The notes: generated from the sequence alone by a model not told the origin. Positions 8,755 to 18,479 are shown, counted from the stretch's first letter. The stretch: 64,000 nt of DNA from Pseudanabaena galeata CCNP1313 (GCF_029910235.1 NZ_CP112874.1:2294001-2358000); one strand, 5' to 3'. Made by a program: numbers and translations.

Positions 8755-9219
8755 ATGCAAGGAAATCTAGACGTAAAACGTCAGCTAAACGACGCACTTA
8801 AAGCTCAACTAACAGCCATTAACCAATATTTTCTTCACGCCCGAATGTGCAAAAACTGGGGGTTAAATCAGCTTAATGATCGTGAATATCGCTATTCGAT
8901 CAAGGCAATGAAGCAAGCCGATGTTTTGATCGAAAGAGTTCTTTTTCTTGAGGGATTGCCCAGTTTACAAAGTTTAGGGACTCTTCGGATTGGTGAGAAT
9001 ATACCTGAATTACTAGACTGTGACATGGCTCTATGCAATGAAATTTTGAACGGACTGAGAGCATCTGTTGTTACTTGTGAGACTCAACAAGATTATGTAA
9101 GTCGTGATTTGTTAGCCAAACTAATTGAAGATACTGAAGAGCAGGTTGATTGGCTAGAGTCCCAAATTTGGTTGATTGAAAACTCAGGCTTGCCTAACTT
9201 CTTACAGTCGATGGTTTAG
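8755..9219 (+). CDS. bfrA: Heme-binding bacterioferritin subunit lacking the ferroxidase centre (BfrA type)
   Basis: This is a full-length 154-residue bacterioferritin chain. Aligned without gaps to the E. coli protein, the heme ligand Met52 is kept (AMKQAD), but every di-iron ligand is replaced: Glu18 to Gln, Glu51 to Ala, His54 to Gln, Glu94 to Cys, Glu127 to Thr, His130 to Gln. The neighbouring bfrB has the opposite pattern. This is the split known for BfrA/BfrB in Synechocystis, where the two subunits co-assemble. It should supply heme for electron flow from Bfd during iron release. The bfrB start lies 66 bases downstream, so the two are probably co-transcribed. Confidence 0.9.
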   Translation: MQGNLDVKRQLNDALKAQLTAINQYFLHARMCKNWGLNQLNDREYRYSIKAMKQADVLIERVLFLEGLPSLQSLGTLRIGENIPELLDCDMALCNEILNGLRASVVTCETQQDYVSRDLLAKLIEDTEEQVDWLESQIWLIENSGLPNFLQSMV

Positions 9220-9284
9220 CTTTTTAAGAATAGATTGCCAACGCAATTTATAAGATTCCTTTAAAAAATATAAGTGAGAAAATC

Positions 9285-9752
9285 ATGAAAGGCAGTGAGA
9301 AGGTTTTACAACAGTTGTCTAAGTTGTTGAGAGGTGAGTTAGCAGCGAGAGATCAATACTTTACGCATTCACGCATCTACGCAGATTGGGGATTGAACAA
9401 ATTGTATGAACGCATCAATCATGAAATGGCGGATGAAACCCAACATTCAACTTGGTTGATAGAGAGAATTCTATTTTTGGAAGGTACTCCTGATCTGTCC
9501 CAGCAAGATGGAATAAATATTGGGAAAACTGTTCCAGAAATGCTAAAGAATGATTTGGACTTTGAATACAAGGTGATGGATGATCTCAGAGAGGCGATCG
9601 CGGTGTGTGAGAACGAGCAAGATTATCAAAGTCGTGACATTTTACTCAAAATACTTGTCGATACAGAGCAAGATCATGCTTATTGGTTGGAAAAACAGCT
9701 AAAGCTAATTGCCCAGATGGGTTTGCCAAACTATCTCCAATCACAAGCTTAG
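9285..9752 (+). CDS. bfrB: Ferroxidase-competent bacterioferritin subunit without heme ligand (BfrB type)
   Basis: This 155-residue bacterioferritin keeps the ferroxidase ligands: Glu18 ([10 protein letters not shown]), Glu51 and His54 (ADETQHSTW), Glu94 (DFEYKV) and an E-x-x-H pair (TEQDHAYW) shifted by a one-residue insertion. Met52, the heme ligand, is Thr. It should oxidise and mineralise iron while the partner BfrA binds heme, together forming a mixed 24-mer. The pair follows the known Synechocystis arrangement. The gene ends 17 bases before a large hairpin, a likely terminator for the operon. Confidence 0.92.
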   Translation: MKGSEKVLQQLSKLLRGELAARDQYFTHSRIYADWGLNKLYERINHEMADETQHSTWLIERILFLEGTPDLSQQDGINIGKTVPEMLKNDLDFEYKVMDDLREAIAVCENEQDYQSRDILLKILVDTEQDHAYWLEKQLKLIAQMGLPNYLQSQA

Positions 9753-9769
9753 GAACTTAAGGCTTAATA

Positions 9770-9818
9770 AAACACGCTCTTAATGGGGCGGCGAAGCCGC
9801 CCCATTAAGAGCGTGTTT
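9770..9818. terminator. Hairpin after bfrB
   Basis: Perfect 23-base arms beginning AAACACGCTCTTAATGGGGC around GAA. No U tract follows, so it may stabilise RNA or act as a palindromic element rather than a classical terminator. Confidence 0.6.
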
Positions 9819-9852
9819 GAGAAGTCTCTTATTTAGCGTAAATTTCTGCTTT

Positions 9853-9930
9853 TACCCCCCCTTAATCCCCCCTTGCAAAGGGGGGAAACTCAGATTCTCC
9901 CCCTTGTAAAGGGGGAGTTAGAGGGGGTAA
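9853..9930. repeat. Double C-rich/G-rich palindromic repeat
   Basis: Two stem-loops in tandem (CCCCCCTTGCAAAGGGGGG and CCCCCTTGTAAAGGGGG) enclosed by an outer CCCCC/GGGGG pair. The same architecture occurs at 29312-29392 and, translated in frame, inside cobG at about 43808-43884. The rest of the gap between bfrB and the MEKHLA gene also holds a core/stem palindrome at about 9979-10062. Confidence 0.7.
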
Positions 9931-9978
9931 AAACTTCTCAAACTCGCTCTAATTCTGGAAAATCTGGATTGGTATCTT

Positions 9979-10062
9979 ACTGCGCTTTGCGATTAAATCC
10001 AAACCAAGAAAAAATTTGAAAACGCTGCTTTGCAACGCTTTCAAATTTTTTCTTGTGGTTCG
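9979..10062. repeat. Palindrome with AAAGCGTTGC-type core
   Basis: Long inverted repeat (AACCAAGAAAAAATTTG and its complement) around GCTGCTTTGCAAC. It is preceded by GCGCTTTGCGATTAAATCC. Copies with the same core but other outer stems are at 18262, 19757 and 24122. Confidence 0.65.
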
Positions 10063-10099
10063 TTGCTATATATTTGACTTAGCCAATCTAAGACAAATT

Positions 10100-10615
10100 A
10101 TGAATACAAATCAATCGCCACCTTGGTTAAAACGAGAACTATTACAACATATTCAGTTGTTACTCTATAGCTTTCACCATTGGACTGGCAGACCTCTCAT
10201 GTCAATTACCGATCACCAAACACCACAAGAAATTGCAAATTTGTTATTTAACGCCGATTTTGTAGTTGTTTCCCACGGTACTCAAATCGATCCAATTCTC
10301 AACTATGGCAATCAAAAAGCACTTGATTTATGGAAGATGGATTGGACTACTTTTACCGCAACACCATCAAGATATACGGCTGAGCCAATGGAACGGAGTG
10401 AAAGAGAACAACTGTTATCACAGGCAAAATCTCAGGGATATATTAGTGATTATCGCGGGATTCGGATTGCCAGTACAGGCGATCGCTTTTATATCGATCA
10501 AGCTATTATCTGGAATGTAGTAGACAGCGATGGTAAGCTTTGGGGGCAAGCCGCTACTTTTCGGAAGTGGGAAGCGATCTCGTCTGCACCTATAACAAAC
10601 GCAGTGTGGAACTAA
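10100..10615 (+). CDS. MEKHLA-domain protein
   Basis: The ATG at 10100 gives a 171-residue protein. Longer frames from upstream would be encoded by the adjacent palindromic repeat and are unlikely. The sequence resembles the MEKHLA domain (LLQHIQLLLYSFHHWTGRPL, QKALDLWKMDWTTFTATPSRYTAEP), a PAS-like fold also found at the C-terminus of plant HD-ZIP III proteins. In bacteria it stands alone and its ligand is unknown. A redox or small-molecule sensing role is plausible. The gene converges with the cyclotransferase-like gene across a hairpin. Confidence 0.75.
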   Translation: MNTNQSPPWLKRELLQHIQLLLYSFHHWTGRPLMSITDHQTPQEIANLLFNADFVVVSHGTQIDPILNYGNQKALDLWKMDWTTFTATPSRYTAEPMERSEREQLLSQAKSQGYISDYRGIRIASTGDRFYIDQAIIWNVVDSDGKLWGQAATFRKWEAISSAPITNAVWN

Positions 10616-10643
10616 GAATTATGAAATATTACCAATTAAGCAA

Positions 10644-10693
10644 ACCCAGTTAACTATTAGTGATCGCGGAGCGCGACCACTAATTAGTTAACT
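10644..10693. terminator. Bidirectional hairpin between convergent genes
   Basis: Imperfect inverted repeat with AGTTAAC at the outer ends and TCGCG-GAG-CGCGA at the tip. It separates the convergent MEKHLA and cyclotransferase-like genes and overlaps the 3' end of the latter. Confidence 0.5.
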
Positions 10694-11263
10694 GTATTGA
10701 CGTTTGTGATATGACTGCAATTGGTAAATATGATAAAACAATTGCCAAAAATATTTTTCGGTTAGCCCACAGGTTGAAGCACCTCGTAACACGACATTGG
10801 AATACCAGTCATTGGGCGCAAGTTCGCGAGACAGCTTATTGACTACGCTATAGGTTCTGACATTGGTGTAAACCGTTTGACCAACGCTAACTGTAATCAA
10901 TTCGTGCTGATAGCCACCCCTTGATACATCTTCACGCAGATCAAGCTGATCGCTTAGACGCATCGGTAAGCAATATAAAACACCTTCCACATAGGAATTA
11001 GGATCTTTGACAATATCCAAGCAACCACAATCACGATGGGGCGATCGATAATAAAAACCAAGCCTGTACCCACTTAAACGCGCTACACCAACAACATAAT
11101 GATGGGCTGTCTCCCCAAGCGATCGCTTTAAATCCACAGGACACATACAGGAACCGTAAGCAAAATAATAAAACATCGGTTCTGATTGACCACATAACTC
11201 TAGATCAGAATTTTCTGAAGTCTGTAACTGTTGTATTTGCAGTGATTTGAGCGGATCTACCAT
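10688..11263 (-). CDS. Gamma-glutamylcyclotransferase-like protein
   Basis: The 191-residue protein has the GGCT/AIG2 signature YFAYGSCM at residues 32-39, followed by LSGYRLGFYYRS and the SYVEGVLYCL strand typical of the fold. Members cyclise gamma-glutamyl groups, releasing 5-oxoproline, in glutathione turnover. The conserved glutamate probably lies in the EDVSRGGYQHE segment. Cyanobacterial homologues are about this size. The first 28 residues are polar and not part of the domain, so the start could be the Met at residue 30. No operon neighbours. Confidence 0.75.
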   Translation of the reverse strand: MVDPLKSLQIQQLQTSENSDLELCGQSEPMFYYFAYGSCMCPVDLKRSLGETAHHYVVGVARLSGYRLGFYYRSPHRDCGCLDIVKDPNSYVEGVLYCLPMRLSDQLDLREDVSRGGYQHELITVSVGQTVYTNVRTYSVVNKLSRELAPNDWYSNVVLRGASTCGLTEKYFWQLFYHIYQLQSYHKRQYS

Positions 11264-11428
11264 ATCTGTAAGTTAGGCAAAAGCTTTTTAGTATTCTGGG
11301 ATACCTGCCAAAAGTATAAGGCTTTGTGTATGCTCATCAGAGTTAACAATTAGATGAATTTTTTGAGCTAAAAAGACTCTATTGCTAATTGATCTAATTA
11401 AGTATGTCGCACCTAATTTAAAAAAAAT

Positions 11429-12655
11429 ATGCCCGAATATACAAAAAAAGATCTAGAACCAGAATCTTTGTTAGATGATCAAGAGCAAAAAACTCAGTTA
11501 TCGACAAAGCCCAAATTATCCGAATTAGCTTTAGTTTTTGCCAAGCTTGGCACGATCGCTTTTGGAGGCCCAGCCGCCCATGTTGCTCAAATCGAGTTGG
11601 AAGTGGTGCAGAATCGTCGATGGTTGAGTCGTGAGAAATTACTAGATTTATTGAGTATCAGTAACTTAGTCCCAGGACCTAATTCGACGGAGTTAGTAAT
11701 TCATGTAGGACTAGAGCAAAGAGGATGGTTAGGAGCGATCGTCGCAGGAGCGAGTTTTATTATTCCTGCGATGTTATTGGTATGGGGATTAGCAATTATT
11801 TATGTCCAGTATCAAACTATTCCTACGGTTGGATGGTTGCTATATGGAGTTAAGCCCGTAATTATCGCGATTGTTACCCAAGCATTATGGAAATTAGGGC
11901 GATCGGGGCTTAAAAATACCGCAACTTGGAGTGCAGGAATTTTGGTATTGGCTTTATATTTTCTCAGAGTTAACGAAATTGCTTTGATGATCGGTGCAGG
12001 TATTGCCGTATCCCTAGTTCGCAACCTCAACTTCCTTAAAAATCCTAAATCCCTCTCTAGCGTTCTTTTTCCTTTTTCCTTTTTCCCTTTACCTTTAAGC
12101 GTCGTTGCTACCGAAATCGCGCCTAAACCTTGGACTGCTGTATTTTTAAGCTTTCTAAAAATTGGTTCAGTTCTCTATGGTAGTGGCTATGTGCTACTAG
12201 CCTTTGTTCAGCAGGAATTTGTCGATCGCAATCAGTGGTTGACTTCTCAACAGTTATTAGATGCGGTGGCGATCGGGCAGTTTACCCCCGGTCCCGTATT
12301 AACCACCGCCACATTTATCGGTTATTTATTGGCTGGAAATTTGGGTGCGATCGCTGCTACGATTGGCATTTTTTTACCAGCTTTTATTTTAGTTCCTGTG
12401 ATTAATCCCTTTGTCTCTAAATTACGAAAATCCCCTTGGACAGCAGGTTTTCTTGATGGAGTGAATGCAGCTTCCATTGGTTTGATGGCAGCCGTAGCTT
12501 GGGAATTAGGTCGTGGAACTCTGATTGATATTTGGACGATTCTTGTAGCGATCGCGAGTCTGGCAATCTTTCTTAAATTTCCTAAAATTAATTCGGCTTG
12601 GTTAGTCATCGCTGGTGGGGCGATCGGTTGGCTGCTTAAATTTAAGGCAATATAA
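11429..12655 (+). CDS. chrA: Chromate transporter, ChrA/CHR family
   Basis: A 408-residue bidomain CHR-family membrane protein. Each half has the conserved start: LGTIAFGGPAAHVAQIE near residue 40 and LKIGSVLYGSGYVLLAF near 240, each followed by a proline/glycine signature (LVPGPNSTE; GQFTPGPVLTTATFIGY). About ten to twelve hydrophobic segments fill the rest. In characterised members the protein exports chromate using ion gradients; the substrate here is inferred. A low-complexity FPFSFFPLPL segment links the halves. A 113-bp MITE follows six bases after the stop. Confidence 0.88.
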   Translation: MPEYTKKDLEPESLLDDQEQKTQLSTKPKLSELALVFAKLGTIAFGGPAAHVAQIELEVVQNRRWLSREKLLDLLSISNLVPGPNSTELVIHVGLEQRGWLGAIVAGASFIIPAMLLVWGLAIIYVQYQTIPTVGWLLYGVKPVIIAIVTQALWKLGRSGLKNTATWSAGILVLALYFLRVNEIALMIGAGIAVSLVRNLNFLKNPKSLSSVLFPFSFFPLPLSVVATEIAPKPWTAVFLSFLKIGSVLYGSGYVLLAFVQQEFVDRNQWLTSQQLLDAVAIGQFTPGPVLTTATFIGYLLAGNLGAIAATIGIFLPAFILVPVINPFVSKLRKSPWTAGFLDGVNAASIGLMAAVAWELGRGTLIDIWTILVAIASLAIFLKFPKINSAWLVIAGGAIGWLLKFKAI

Positions 12656-12660
12656 ATTGT

Positions 12661-12773
12661 AACGTCAGTACGACGAAAGCGAAAAATGGTAAGAATCGCT
12701 AAGCGATTCTTACCATTTTCTGCCATTTGCGGCGTGCGAAGCACGACGCAAATGGCTATATCGAACTCACGTT
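12661..12773 (-). mobile_element. 113-bp MITE, copy 2
   Basis: Ends AACGTCAG and CTCACGTT, flanked by the direct repeat AAATTGT at 12654-12660 and 12774-12780. The internal palindromes are GGTAAGAATCGC/GCGATTCTTACC and CATTTGCG-type arms around GTGCGAAGCAC. Same length and layout as the other three copies. Confidence 0.88.
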
Positions 12774-12783
12774 AAATTGTAGA

Positions 12784-12875
12784 TATAGCAATCCTATATG
12801 GGTTGTGAGAGTGCGCCCCTTCGGGGCGCACTCTCACAACCCTCTAAATCTTACAAATCATTTAGGATCGCTATA
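12784..12875. repeat. TATAGC-ended palindromic repeat, copy 1
   Basis: 92 bp with inverted ends TATAGCAATCCTA and TAGGATCGCTATA and an inner palindrome GAGAGTGCGCCCC-TTC-GGGGCGCACTCTC. Related copies are at 17418-17504 and, missing the right end, at 24055-24110. Confidence 0.7.
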
Positions 12876-12894
12876 GCAGCAAAAATGATTTAGC

Positions 12895-13003
12895 AGCGCA
12901 AAAGATAGCTAAGACAAAGCAAACCCCAAAAGATGAATTGCGGCACGAATCGCTGCCACTCATCTTTGAGGGTTTATGTCCTAAGCAAAACTTACATTGC
13001 TAT
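12895..13003 (-). repeat. Degenerate copy of the GCTTAGGACATAAA repeat
   Basis: Read on the minus strand it begins TTGCTTAGGACATAAACCC and contains an imperfect hairpin (AAGATGAGTGGCAGC / GCCGCAATTCATCTT). It resembles repeats at 6027, 22350 and 30640. It lies at the 3' end of the large kinase gene. Confidence 0.5.
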
Positions 13004-16000
13004 CGCTTATTCAAATTTTGGATTTGTTCTATACCGATGATAATGTGTTCTAAAAGAATTTTGGCATTGTGAGGTAATTCCCCTTTTTTACTAGTTTCTT
13101 CCAATATGCTAGCTCGCTTAGCTACACCAGTAACACCGATCGCAGTACTAGAACCTTTGATAAAATGTGCTTCATGCACAACCTTATCATAATCCTGTTG
13201 AGATATGGCGATTTCTAGTGCTTCTATATGTTCAGGCATTGAGCTAACAAAAGCCTGTAAAAGTTCTTGCTTAAAGTCATTATTTCCGCTAGATATTTCC
13301 TCAAGATATTCCCAATCTATTTCTATAATCAATTCAGGATTGGTGACACTTTGCTCTTGATTACTGGCAGAATGGATATTTAACAAACAGTCTTCCACAG
13401 TAGAATCTAACTTAGTTGAGATGCGAGTAGCAAATACTTGTCCCCAATGAGATAGTTTTTTGGCTAGATCTTCCTTACGCACAGGTTTACTTAGGTAATC
13501 ATCCATCCCTGACGCTAAACAGCGCTCGCGATCTTCTTCCATAGCGTTAGCCGTCAGCGCAATGATAATAACCTTAGCAGCAGAATAACCTTCTGCTGCT
13601 TCTAAGACCCGAATTTGGCGGCTAGTGCTATAACCATCTAAGATCGGCATTTGACAATCCATCAAAATAATATCGTAATGAATTTGCGAGAATAGCTCTA
13701 AAACCTCCTGCCCGTTTGCCGCAATATCAGTCTGATATCCTAAACTTTGAAGTTGATTGATTGCCACCTTTTGATTAACTAAACTATCCTCTACAAGTAA
13801 AATCTTTAGATTAGAAGGTAAGACGGAAGAAGGAATACATAAAGAATAAATGGGAGACTCAAAAACTGATTTTTTGGCATTCCCTGAGATGCTTTCAATT
13901 AAACAATGTAAAAGACGCATCTTGCGGACAGGTTTGCGAAGATACTCGGCAAAGCCAATCTCGATCATGCGAGTAGCATCGCCACTTTGATCGAGAGATG
14001 TCAACATCACTAAGTGGATATATTTGAGTTTGGTAGAGCTTTTAATTTGTCTCCCCAGTTGCTCACCATCAATTTCAGGCATTTGCTTATCAAGAATGGC
14101 AATTTGATATGGATCAGTTGCCGCGATCGCCCTTTCTAGATAAGTTAAAGTCAACTTAGATTGCTGAATCGTATCAACACGCATCCCAAAGCTACTAAGT
14201 TGATGGTAAAGAATATTGCAATTAGTAATACTATCGTCAACTACAAGTACTCTCAACCCTTCTAAAATTTCAGCACCCACATCATTGCGAGGGCAGTTTT
14301 TCTGTTTCTGGAAGGTAACTATAAACCAAAATGTCGAACCCTTATTCTCTTCACTTTGTAGATGGATTTCGCCCCCCATTAACTCTACAATTTGCTTGCA
14401 TATCGCTAATCCGAGTCCAGTTCCCCCATATTGACGAGTTGTTGAGGTGTCAACTTGAGTAAATGGCTGAAACAACTTTGTTTGGACTGATGGAGAAATA
14501 CCAATACCAGTATCAATAATCGCAAATTTTAAAACAGCATCACTATCAGTCTCAGATTGCAGTGTAACTTCAATTACGACTTCTCCTTTAGATGTAAACT
14601 TGATGGCATTGTTAGCCAAATTTAGCAAAACTTGGCGTAAACGACTGACATCGCCTCGCAACCATTTAGGAACATTAGGATGAATAAATGAAGCTAGTTC
14701 AATATTTTTAAAATAAGCTGATGGAGCAAGAATTTCTGTAATTTCTTCGATGATAATATCTAAGTCAAAGTCAAGACTCTCTAATTGCATTTCACCAGCT
14801 TCTAATTTAGAGAAATCCAGAATTTCATTAATTAAATTTAATAAATGATCGCCACTAGAACGGATAGTGTCGGCAAAGTCCCTCTGACGAGCATCAAGAT
14901 CGCTATCCAGTAACAGTCCTGTCATCCCGATCACGGCGTTCATTGGGGTGCGAATCTCATGACTCATAGTTGCCAAGAACGAACTCTTAGCTAATGTAGC
15001 TTGTTCTGCTTCTAAACGAGCCGCTTCCAAAGCAATATTTTGCTCCTGTAAGAGTTTTAGTTGTTCTTTTTGTTGAGCCAGCAGCCTTGACTGAGCGATC
15101 GCGATTCCAATTTGATCGGCAAGCTGACTCATGAGACTAATCTCAAAGGATTCCCAATGTCTTGGTGCTGAACATTGATGGGCGATCAGTAGCCCCCACA
15201 ACTGCTCATTCTCAAGAATGGGAACAACCAGATTTGCTTGCACTTGGAAACTGGTCAAAAGTCCCTTGTGACATTCACTGAGATCCGACTCAGCTATATG
15301 ATCGATCGCCACCTTTCGTCCTTGTTGATAGACTTGCCAATGCCCTGATTGAAAGCAAGTATCTTGAATATCAGTATTCAGTGTGGAGCGCCATTTCGGA
15401 TTGATTGATTCTACTTCTACAGATCCACTCCAATCGGGATGAAATCGGTAAATGAGGACACGATCAGCTCGAATTAATTTGCGGATCTCACTAACGGAAG
15501 TATTAAGTATTTCTGTAAGGTTTAAGGATTGCCGAATACGCAAAGCAATATCGGAAAGCAACAGCGATCGCCAGTTCTGTTTGTGTAAATCTCTTTCAAC
15601 CTTACGCTTTTCCATGAATTGACCGATCTGTCTACTGATCGCTGTGACTACATTAAGTAGTTCAGGACTGGGATTTTGGCATTGACGGCTAAACATCGTA
15701 ACCACAGCCAAAGTGGTCTCATTCTCGCCACAGACAGGAAAACTTAACGCATAGTTGAGCCCTAATTTTTTAACAGCTTCTGATTTATAGAAATTAGGAT
15801 ATTGCTCAATCTCCACACACTTAGCACATCCCTCAGCCCAAACTGAACCAATCAACCCAGATCCATACTTAACTGACATTAGTTGATGAGTTTGGATCAG
15901 TTCTGTTGCATTAATAGCGGGGTTGGTATAACTTGTCATGAGGTTCAAAGTGTGAGGATAGCTACTGGTAAGCCACAGTTCTGCAATATCCCAAGATAAT

Positions 16001-17073
16001 TGTTCGCATAGTATGCGTAAGATGCGAATTGCAGCGCTACTAAAGCTAGAAGATTCTCCAAGAACTCGTGCTATTTGATTTTGGGCAGTTACCAGTTTTT
16101 CGGTTTGTTGACGATGAAACCGATCCTTTTCAGCTTCTTTTTGAGAAGTAATATCTTTCGCAACGCATAGAAATCCCGTAATCTCTTTCTGCTCGTTACG
16201 AATGGCTGTAATCGATAGTAAGACAGGAATGCGATCGCCATTCTTACAAATATAAGTCCAGTCCTTCTCAAATACTTCCCCCAACTTTACCTTAGCTGTC
16301 AACACTTCAAAGCCAACATCAATCGGTTGTTTTAATTCGACTGATAATTGCTGCGATCGTTCATTGATTTCTGTAATGTCATGGAAGATTACAGGGATTT
16401 TGCCAATCACCTCCGATGCTTTATATCCCAACATCAACTCTGCTTCTGAGTTGAAGGATTGAATAGTACCTTGCAAGTCAGTGGCAATAATTGCCAAATT
16501 AACGCTATCTAAAATCGCTTGTTGGAGCATCGATACTTTCTTTGATGACTCAAGTACAGACACAAGGAGCTTTGAAGATTCATTGTTGCGTCTTAACTCT
16601 AATTGGCTGATGACTATACGACTAAGGGCTTCGAGTTGTTGAATTTGGATAGATGTTAGGGTCTGCGGCTGGAGATCGATGACGCATAATGTTCCTAATG
16701 TGAAATTATCAGAAGTTTTTAAGGGTATACCAGCATAAAAGCGAATTTGCGGATTACCAACCACCAAGGGATTATTGACAAAACGAGGATCTTGAAGTGT
16801 ATCGGTTACTAGCAACATGGTCTCGTTGGCAACTACATGGGCGCAAAAGGAAATGTCGCGTGGTGTCTCTGATATATCAACGCCAATACAGGACTTAAAC
16901 CATTGCCGATCGCGATCGATTAACGATATCAAAGCGATCGGTGTGCCGCAGATACTAGCAGCCAGTTGCGTCAAGTCATCGTATTCCTGCTCTGGCAATG
17001 TATCGAGGATGTTATATCTCTCAAGGGCTGCTTGGCGATCGCTTTCATTCAATGGTATTTGAGGCTTTTGCAT
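13000..17073 (-). CDS. Hybrid sensor histidine kinase with a cyanobacteriochrome-type GAF domain
   Basis: A 1357-residue multidomain kinase. Order by eye: GAF (20-160), PAS (182-311), GAF (335-490), GAF (505-665), HisKA with MSHEIRTP (His705), HATPase with N box (818-826), DTGIGI and GGTGLGL, REC1 (Asp995), REC2 (Asp1139), HPt (His1303, EAHFIKGSS). It therefore carries a complete internal phosphorelay. The third GAF has D-T-C-F (571-574) and E-C-H (600-602) before ANLVVPIL and [10 protein letters not shown]; this matches DXCF cyanobacteriochromes, which bind a bilin at the CH cysteine. So it is probably a light sensor. No output gene lies adjacent. The domain calls are firm; chromophore binding is inferred. 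Confidence 0.9.
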   Translation of the reverse strand: MQKPQIPLNESDRQAALERYNILDTLPEQEYDDLTQLAASICGTPIALISLIDRDRQWFKSCIGVDISETPRDISFCAHVVANETMLLVTDTLQDPRFVNNPLVVGNPQIRFYAGIPLKTSDNFTLGTLCVIDLQPQTLTSIQIQQLEALSRIVISQLELRRNNESSKLLVSVLESSKKVSMLQQAILDSVNLAIIATDLQGTIQSFNSEAELMLGYKASEVIGKIPVIFHDITEINERSQQLSVELKQPIDVGFEVLTAKVKLGEVFEKDWTYICKNGDRIPVLLSITAIRNEQKEITGFLCVAKDITSQKEAEKDRFHRQQTEKLVTAQNQIARVLGESSSFSSAAIRILRILCEQLSWDIAELWLTSSYPHTLNLMTSYTNPAINATELIQTHQLMSVKYGSGLIGSVWAEGCAKCVEIEQYPNFYKSEAVKKLGLNYALSFPVCGENETTLAVVTMFSRQCQNPSPELLNVVTAISRQIGQFMEKRKVERDLHKQNWRSLLLSDIALRIRQSLNLTEILNTSVSEIRKLIRADRVLIYRFHPDWSGSVEVESINPKWRSTLNTDIQDTCFQSGHWQVYQQGRKVAIDHIAESDLSECHKGLLTSFQVQANLVVPILENEQLWGLLIAHQCSAPRHWESFEISLMSQLADQIGIAIAQSRLLAQQKEQLKLLQEQNIALEAARLEAEQATLAKSSFLATMSHEIRTPMNAVIGMTGLLLDSDLDARQRDFADTIRSSGDHLLNLINEILDFSKLEAGEMQLESLDFDLDIIIEEITEILAPSAYFKNIELASFIHPNVPKWLRGDVSRLRQVLLNLANNAIKFTSKGEVVIEVTLQSETDSDAVLKFAIIDTGIGISPSVQTKLFQPFTQVDTSTTRQYGGTGLGLAICKQIVELMGGEIHLQSEENKGSTFWFIVTFQKQKNCPRNDVGAEILEGLRVLVVDDSITNCNILYHQLSSFGMRVDTIQQSKLTLTYLERAIAATDPYQIAILDKQMPEIDGEQLGRQIKSSTKLKYIHLVMLTSLDQSGDATRMIEIGFAEYLRKPVRKMRLLHCLIESISGNAKKSVFESPIYSLCIPSSVLPSNLKILLVEDSLVNQKVAINQLQSLGYQTDIAANGQEVLELFSQIHYDIILMDCQMPILDGYSTSRQIRVLEAAEGYSAAKVIIIALTANAMEEDRERCLASGMDDYLSKPVRKEDLAKKLSHWGQVFATRISTKLDSTVEDCLLNIHSASNQEQSVTNPELIIEIDWEYLEEISSGNNDFKQELLQAFVSSMPEHIEALEIAISQQDYDKVVHEAHFIKGSSTAIGVTGVAKRASILEETSKKGELPHNAKILLEHIIIGIEQIQNLNKR

Positions 17074-17230
17074 AAAGTTAAACCAAATAAATACTTTTAT
17101 TCCTCGCTTATCCCCCGTTTCATCAAAACGCTTGTAACTATAGCAGTAATCCTAAATGAGTCATGAAAAATAGAAGCTTATAACAAGAGGCTTAAGTCCC
17201 TTGCCTTTCTCACAAATGAAGGATGTCTGC

Positions 17231-17320
17231 TAAGTAGCTGACCATAATTAAAACCTAAAGCCAGAAGCCGTATCGCCCGTTACGCGAGCGGGACAGCTTT
17301 CTAGATTTTTAGTTTACTTA
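17231..17320. repeat. AAGTAGCT-ended repeat, copy 1
   Basis: Shares TAAGTAGCT, CCATAATTAAAACCTAAA, CCAGAAGC and AGTTTACTTAT with 23924-24015, around a short palindrome CGCCCG-TTACG-CGAGCG. The 666-base gap between the kinase and dps contains this, the two repeats that follow, a hairpin and no gene. Confidence 0.6.
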
Positions 17321-17325
17321 TGCCT

Positions 17326-17422
17326 ATATAGCGGTTCACAGTCTAGTGAAGTACGGGATTGTTTCCCCGCCTTCGGCGGGGAAACAATCCTTTGTACCTC
17401 GCTTGCTTAAAAAGCCCTATAG
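17326..17422. repeat. GTCTAGTGAAGTACGGG palindromic repeat, copy 1
   Basis: Central palindrome GGATTGTTTCCCCGCC-TTC-GGCGGGGAAACAATCC, with TATAGCG-like ends. A second copy with a changed stem (GGTTTGTTTCC) lies at 48507-48606. Confidence 0.65.
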
Positions 17423-17504
17423 CGCTCCTAAATGAGTTGTAAGATTTTGAGTGTTGGTACGCCCCGAAGGGGCGCACCAACACAACCTATTTAGGATTTC
17501 TATA
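17418..17504. repeat. TATAGC-ended palindromic repeat, copy 2
   Basis: Begins TATAGCGCTCCTAAATGAG and ends CTATTTAGGATTTCTATA, with an inner stem GTTGGTACGCCCC / GGGGCGCACCAAC. Same ends as the 12784 copy but a different inner stem. It abuts the preceding repeat. Confidence 0.65.
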
Positions 17505-17649
17505 TTCAAGATAGTTATAATATTAAATCCGATTTAGACAGATTGCAAAAAGATAGTTTAGAGCGTGTTTGAGGAGTTTTGGTATAAAAGGGGATTAAAG
17601 GGGGAAAGCATAAATTTATGCTAGATAGAAGACTTCTCAAACCATCTCT

Positions 17650-17680
17650 CAGAATGGCGGCGCTTTGCGCCGCCATTCTG
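17650..17680. repeat. Hairpin upstream of dps
   Basis: CAGAATGGCGGCGC / GCGCCGCCATTCTG around TTT, a perfect 14-base stem with the shared GC core. It lies 60 bases before the dps start. Confidence 0.7.
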
Positions 17681-17701
17681 AACTATCTTTTTCAGATTTG
17701 A

Positions 17702-17707
17702 TATAAT
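17702..17707 (+). promoter_or_regulatory. Likely -10 element of dps
   Basis: TATAAT lies 33 bases before the dps start codon, in the sequence GATATAATACATAC. No strong -35 is visible. Confidence 0.4.
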
Positions 17708-17739
17708 ACATACAGAAAGTAATAATCAGGATAATTATA

Positions 17740-18252
17740 ATGGGCAAAAACAAGGAAAAGTCAACTGATAAAGAGCTATCTGGCTCGATTAATATTGGGA
17801 TTTCTGAAGAAGATCGGACTGCGATCGCTGAAGGACTATCGCGATTGCTTGCTGATACCTATACCCTTTATCTCAAGACCCATAATTTTCACTGGAATGT
17901 GACAGGACCAATGTTTAATACATTGCACCTGATGTTTGAAGCACAATATACAGAGCTTGCCCTCGCTGTCGATCTCATTGCCGAACGCATTCGCTCCCTT
18001 GGCATTCCTGCCCCTGGAACCTATTCAGCCTATGCAACACTCACTTCGATTCCTGAAACTGAAGGAGTTCCTAAAGCGACAGAAATGATCAAGTTGCTAG
18101 TCGAAGGACAAGAAGCGGTAACACGTACTGCTCGTTCCATTTTCCCGATCGCAGAAAAATCAAGTGATGAACCTACAGCCGATCTCTTGACTCAACGGAT
18201 GCAAGTCCATGAAAAAACTGCATGGATGTTGAGAAGTTTGTTAGAAGAATAA
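17740..18252 (+). CDS. dps: Dps-family ferritin-like DNA protection protein
   Basis: The 170-residue protein carries the Dps signature [27 protein letters not shown] (around 47-73), which supplies inter-subunit ferroxidase ligands (His, Asp/Glu), and a final helix [17 protein letters not shown]. Dps dodecamers oxidise iron with peroxide and protect DNA. The charged N-terminal tail ([13 protein letters not shown]) could bind DNA. The gene appears monocistronic, between hairpins. Together with bfrA/bfrB it gives this region three ferritin-like proteins. Confidence 0.92.
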   Translation: MGKNKEKSTDKELSGSINIGISEEDRTAIAEGLSRLLADTYTLYLKTHNFHWNVTGPMFNTLHLMFEAQYTELALAVDLIAERIRSLGIPAPGTYSAYATLTSIPETEGVPKATEMIKLLVEGQEAVTRTARSIFPIAEKSSDEPTADLLTQRMQVHEKTAWMLRSLLEE

Positions 18253-18261
18253 TCATAAATT

Positions 18262-18346
18262 AGAGCGCTTTGCACTTAAATCCAAGCCAAGGAAGTTTTT
18301 AAAAGCGTTGCAAAGCAACGCTTTTAAAAACTTCCTTGGGGTAAAT
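18262..18346. repeat. Palindrome with AAAGCGTTGC core, after dps
   Basis: CCAAGGAAGTTTTTAAAAGC pairs with its complement around GTTGCAAAGCAAC, preceded by GCGCTTTGCACTTAAATCC. Same core as 9979, 19757 and 24122 but a different outer stem. Confidence 0.65.
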
Positions 18347-18366
18347 TTGAATGCGCGGCTTAATTT

Positions 18367-18479
18367 AACGTGAGTTCGATATCGCCATTAGTGTCGTGCG
18401 AAGTACGACGCTAATGGCAAAAAATGGTAAGAATCGCTAAGCGATTCTTACCATTTTTTGCTTTCATCGAACTGACGTT
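18367..18479 (+). mobile_element. 113-bp MITE, copy 3
   Basis: Starts AACGTGAGTTCGATAT and ends ATCGAACTGACGTT; flanked by AATTT at 18362-18366 and 18480-18484. Two internal palindromes as in the other copies. It lies 47 bases upstream of the cruG start, so it forms most of that gene's upstream region and may carry or disrupt its promoter. Confidence 0.88.

Noticed and set aside
9853-9930. Looked at first like a short CRISPR-type array of repeated C-rich units
   Set aside because: Only two unequal hairpins are present, without regular spacers; the same plan recurs elsewhere as an interspersed repeat. No cas genes are in the window.
12322-12744. 140-codon open frame on the minus strand over chrA and the MITE
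   Set aside because: It lies antisense to a well-supported chromate transporter, includes the MITE, and its translation has no recognisable composition or motif.
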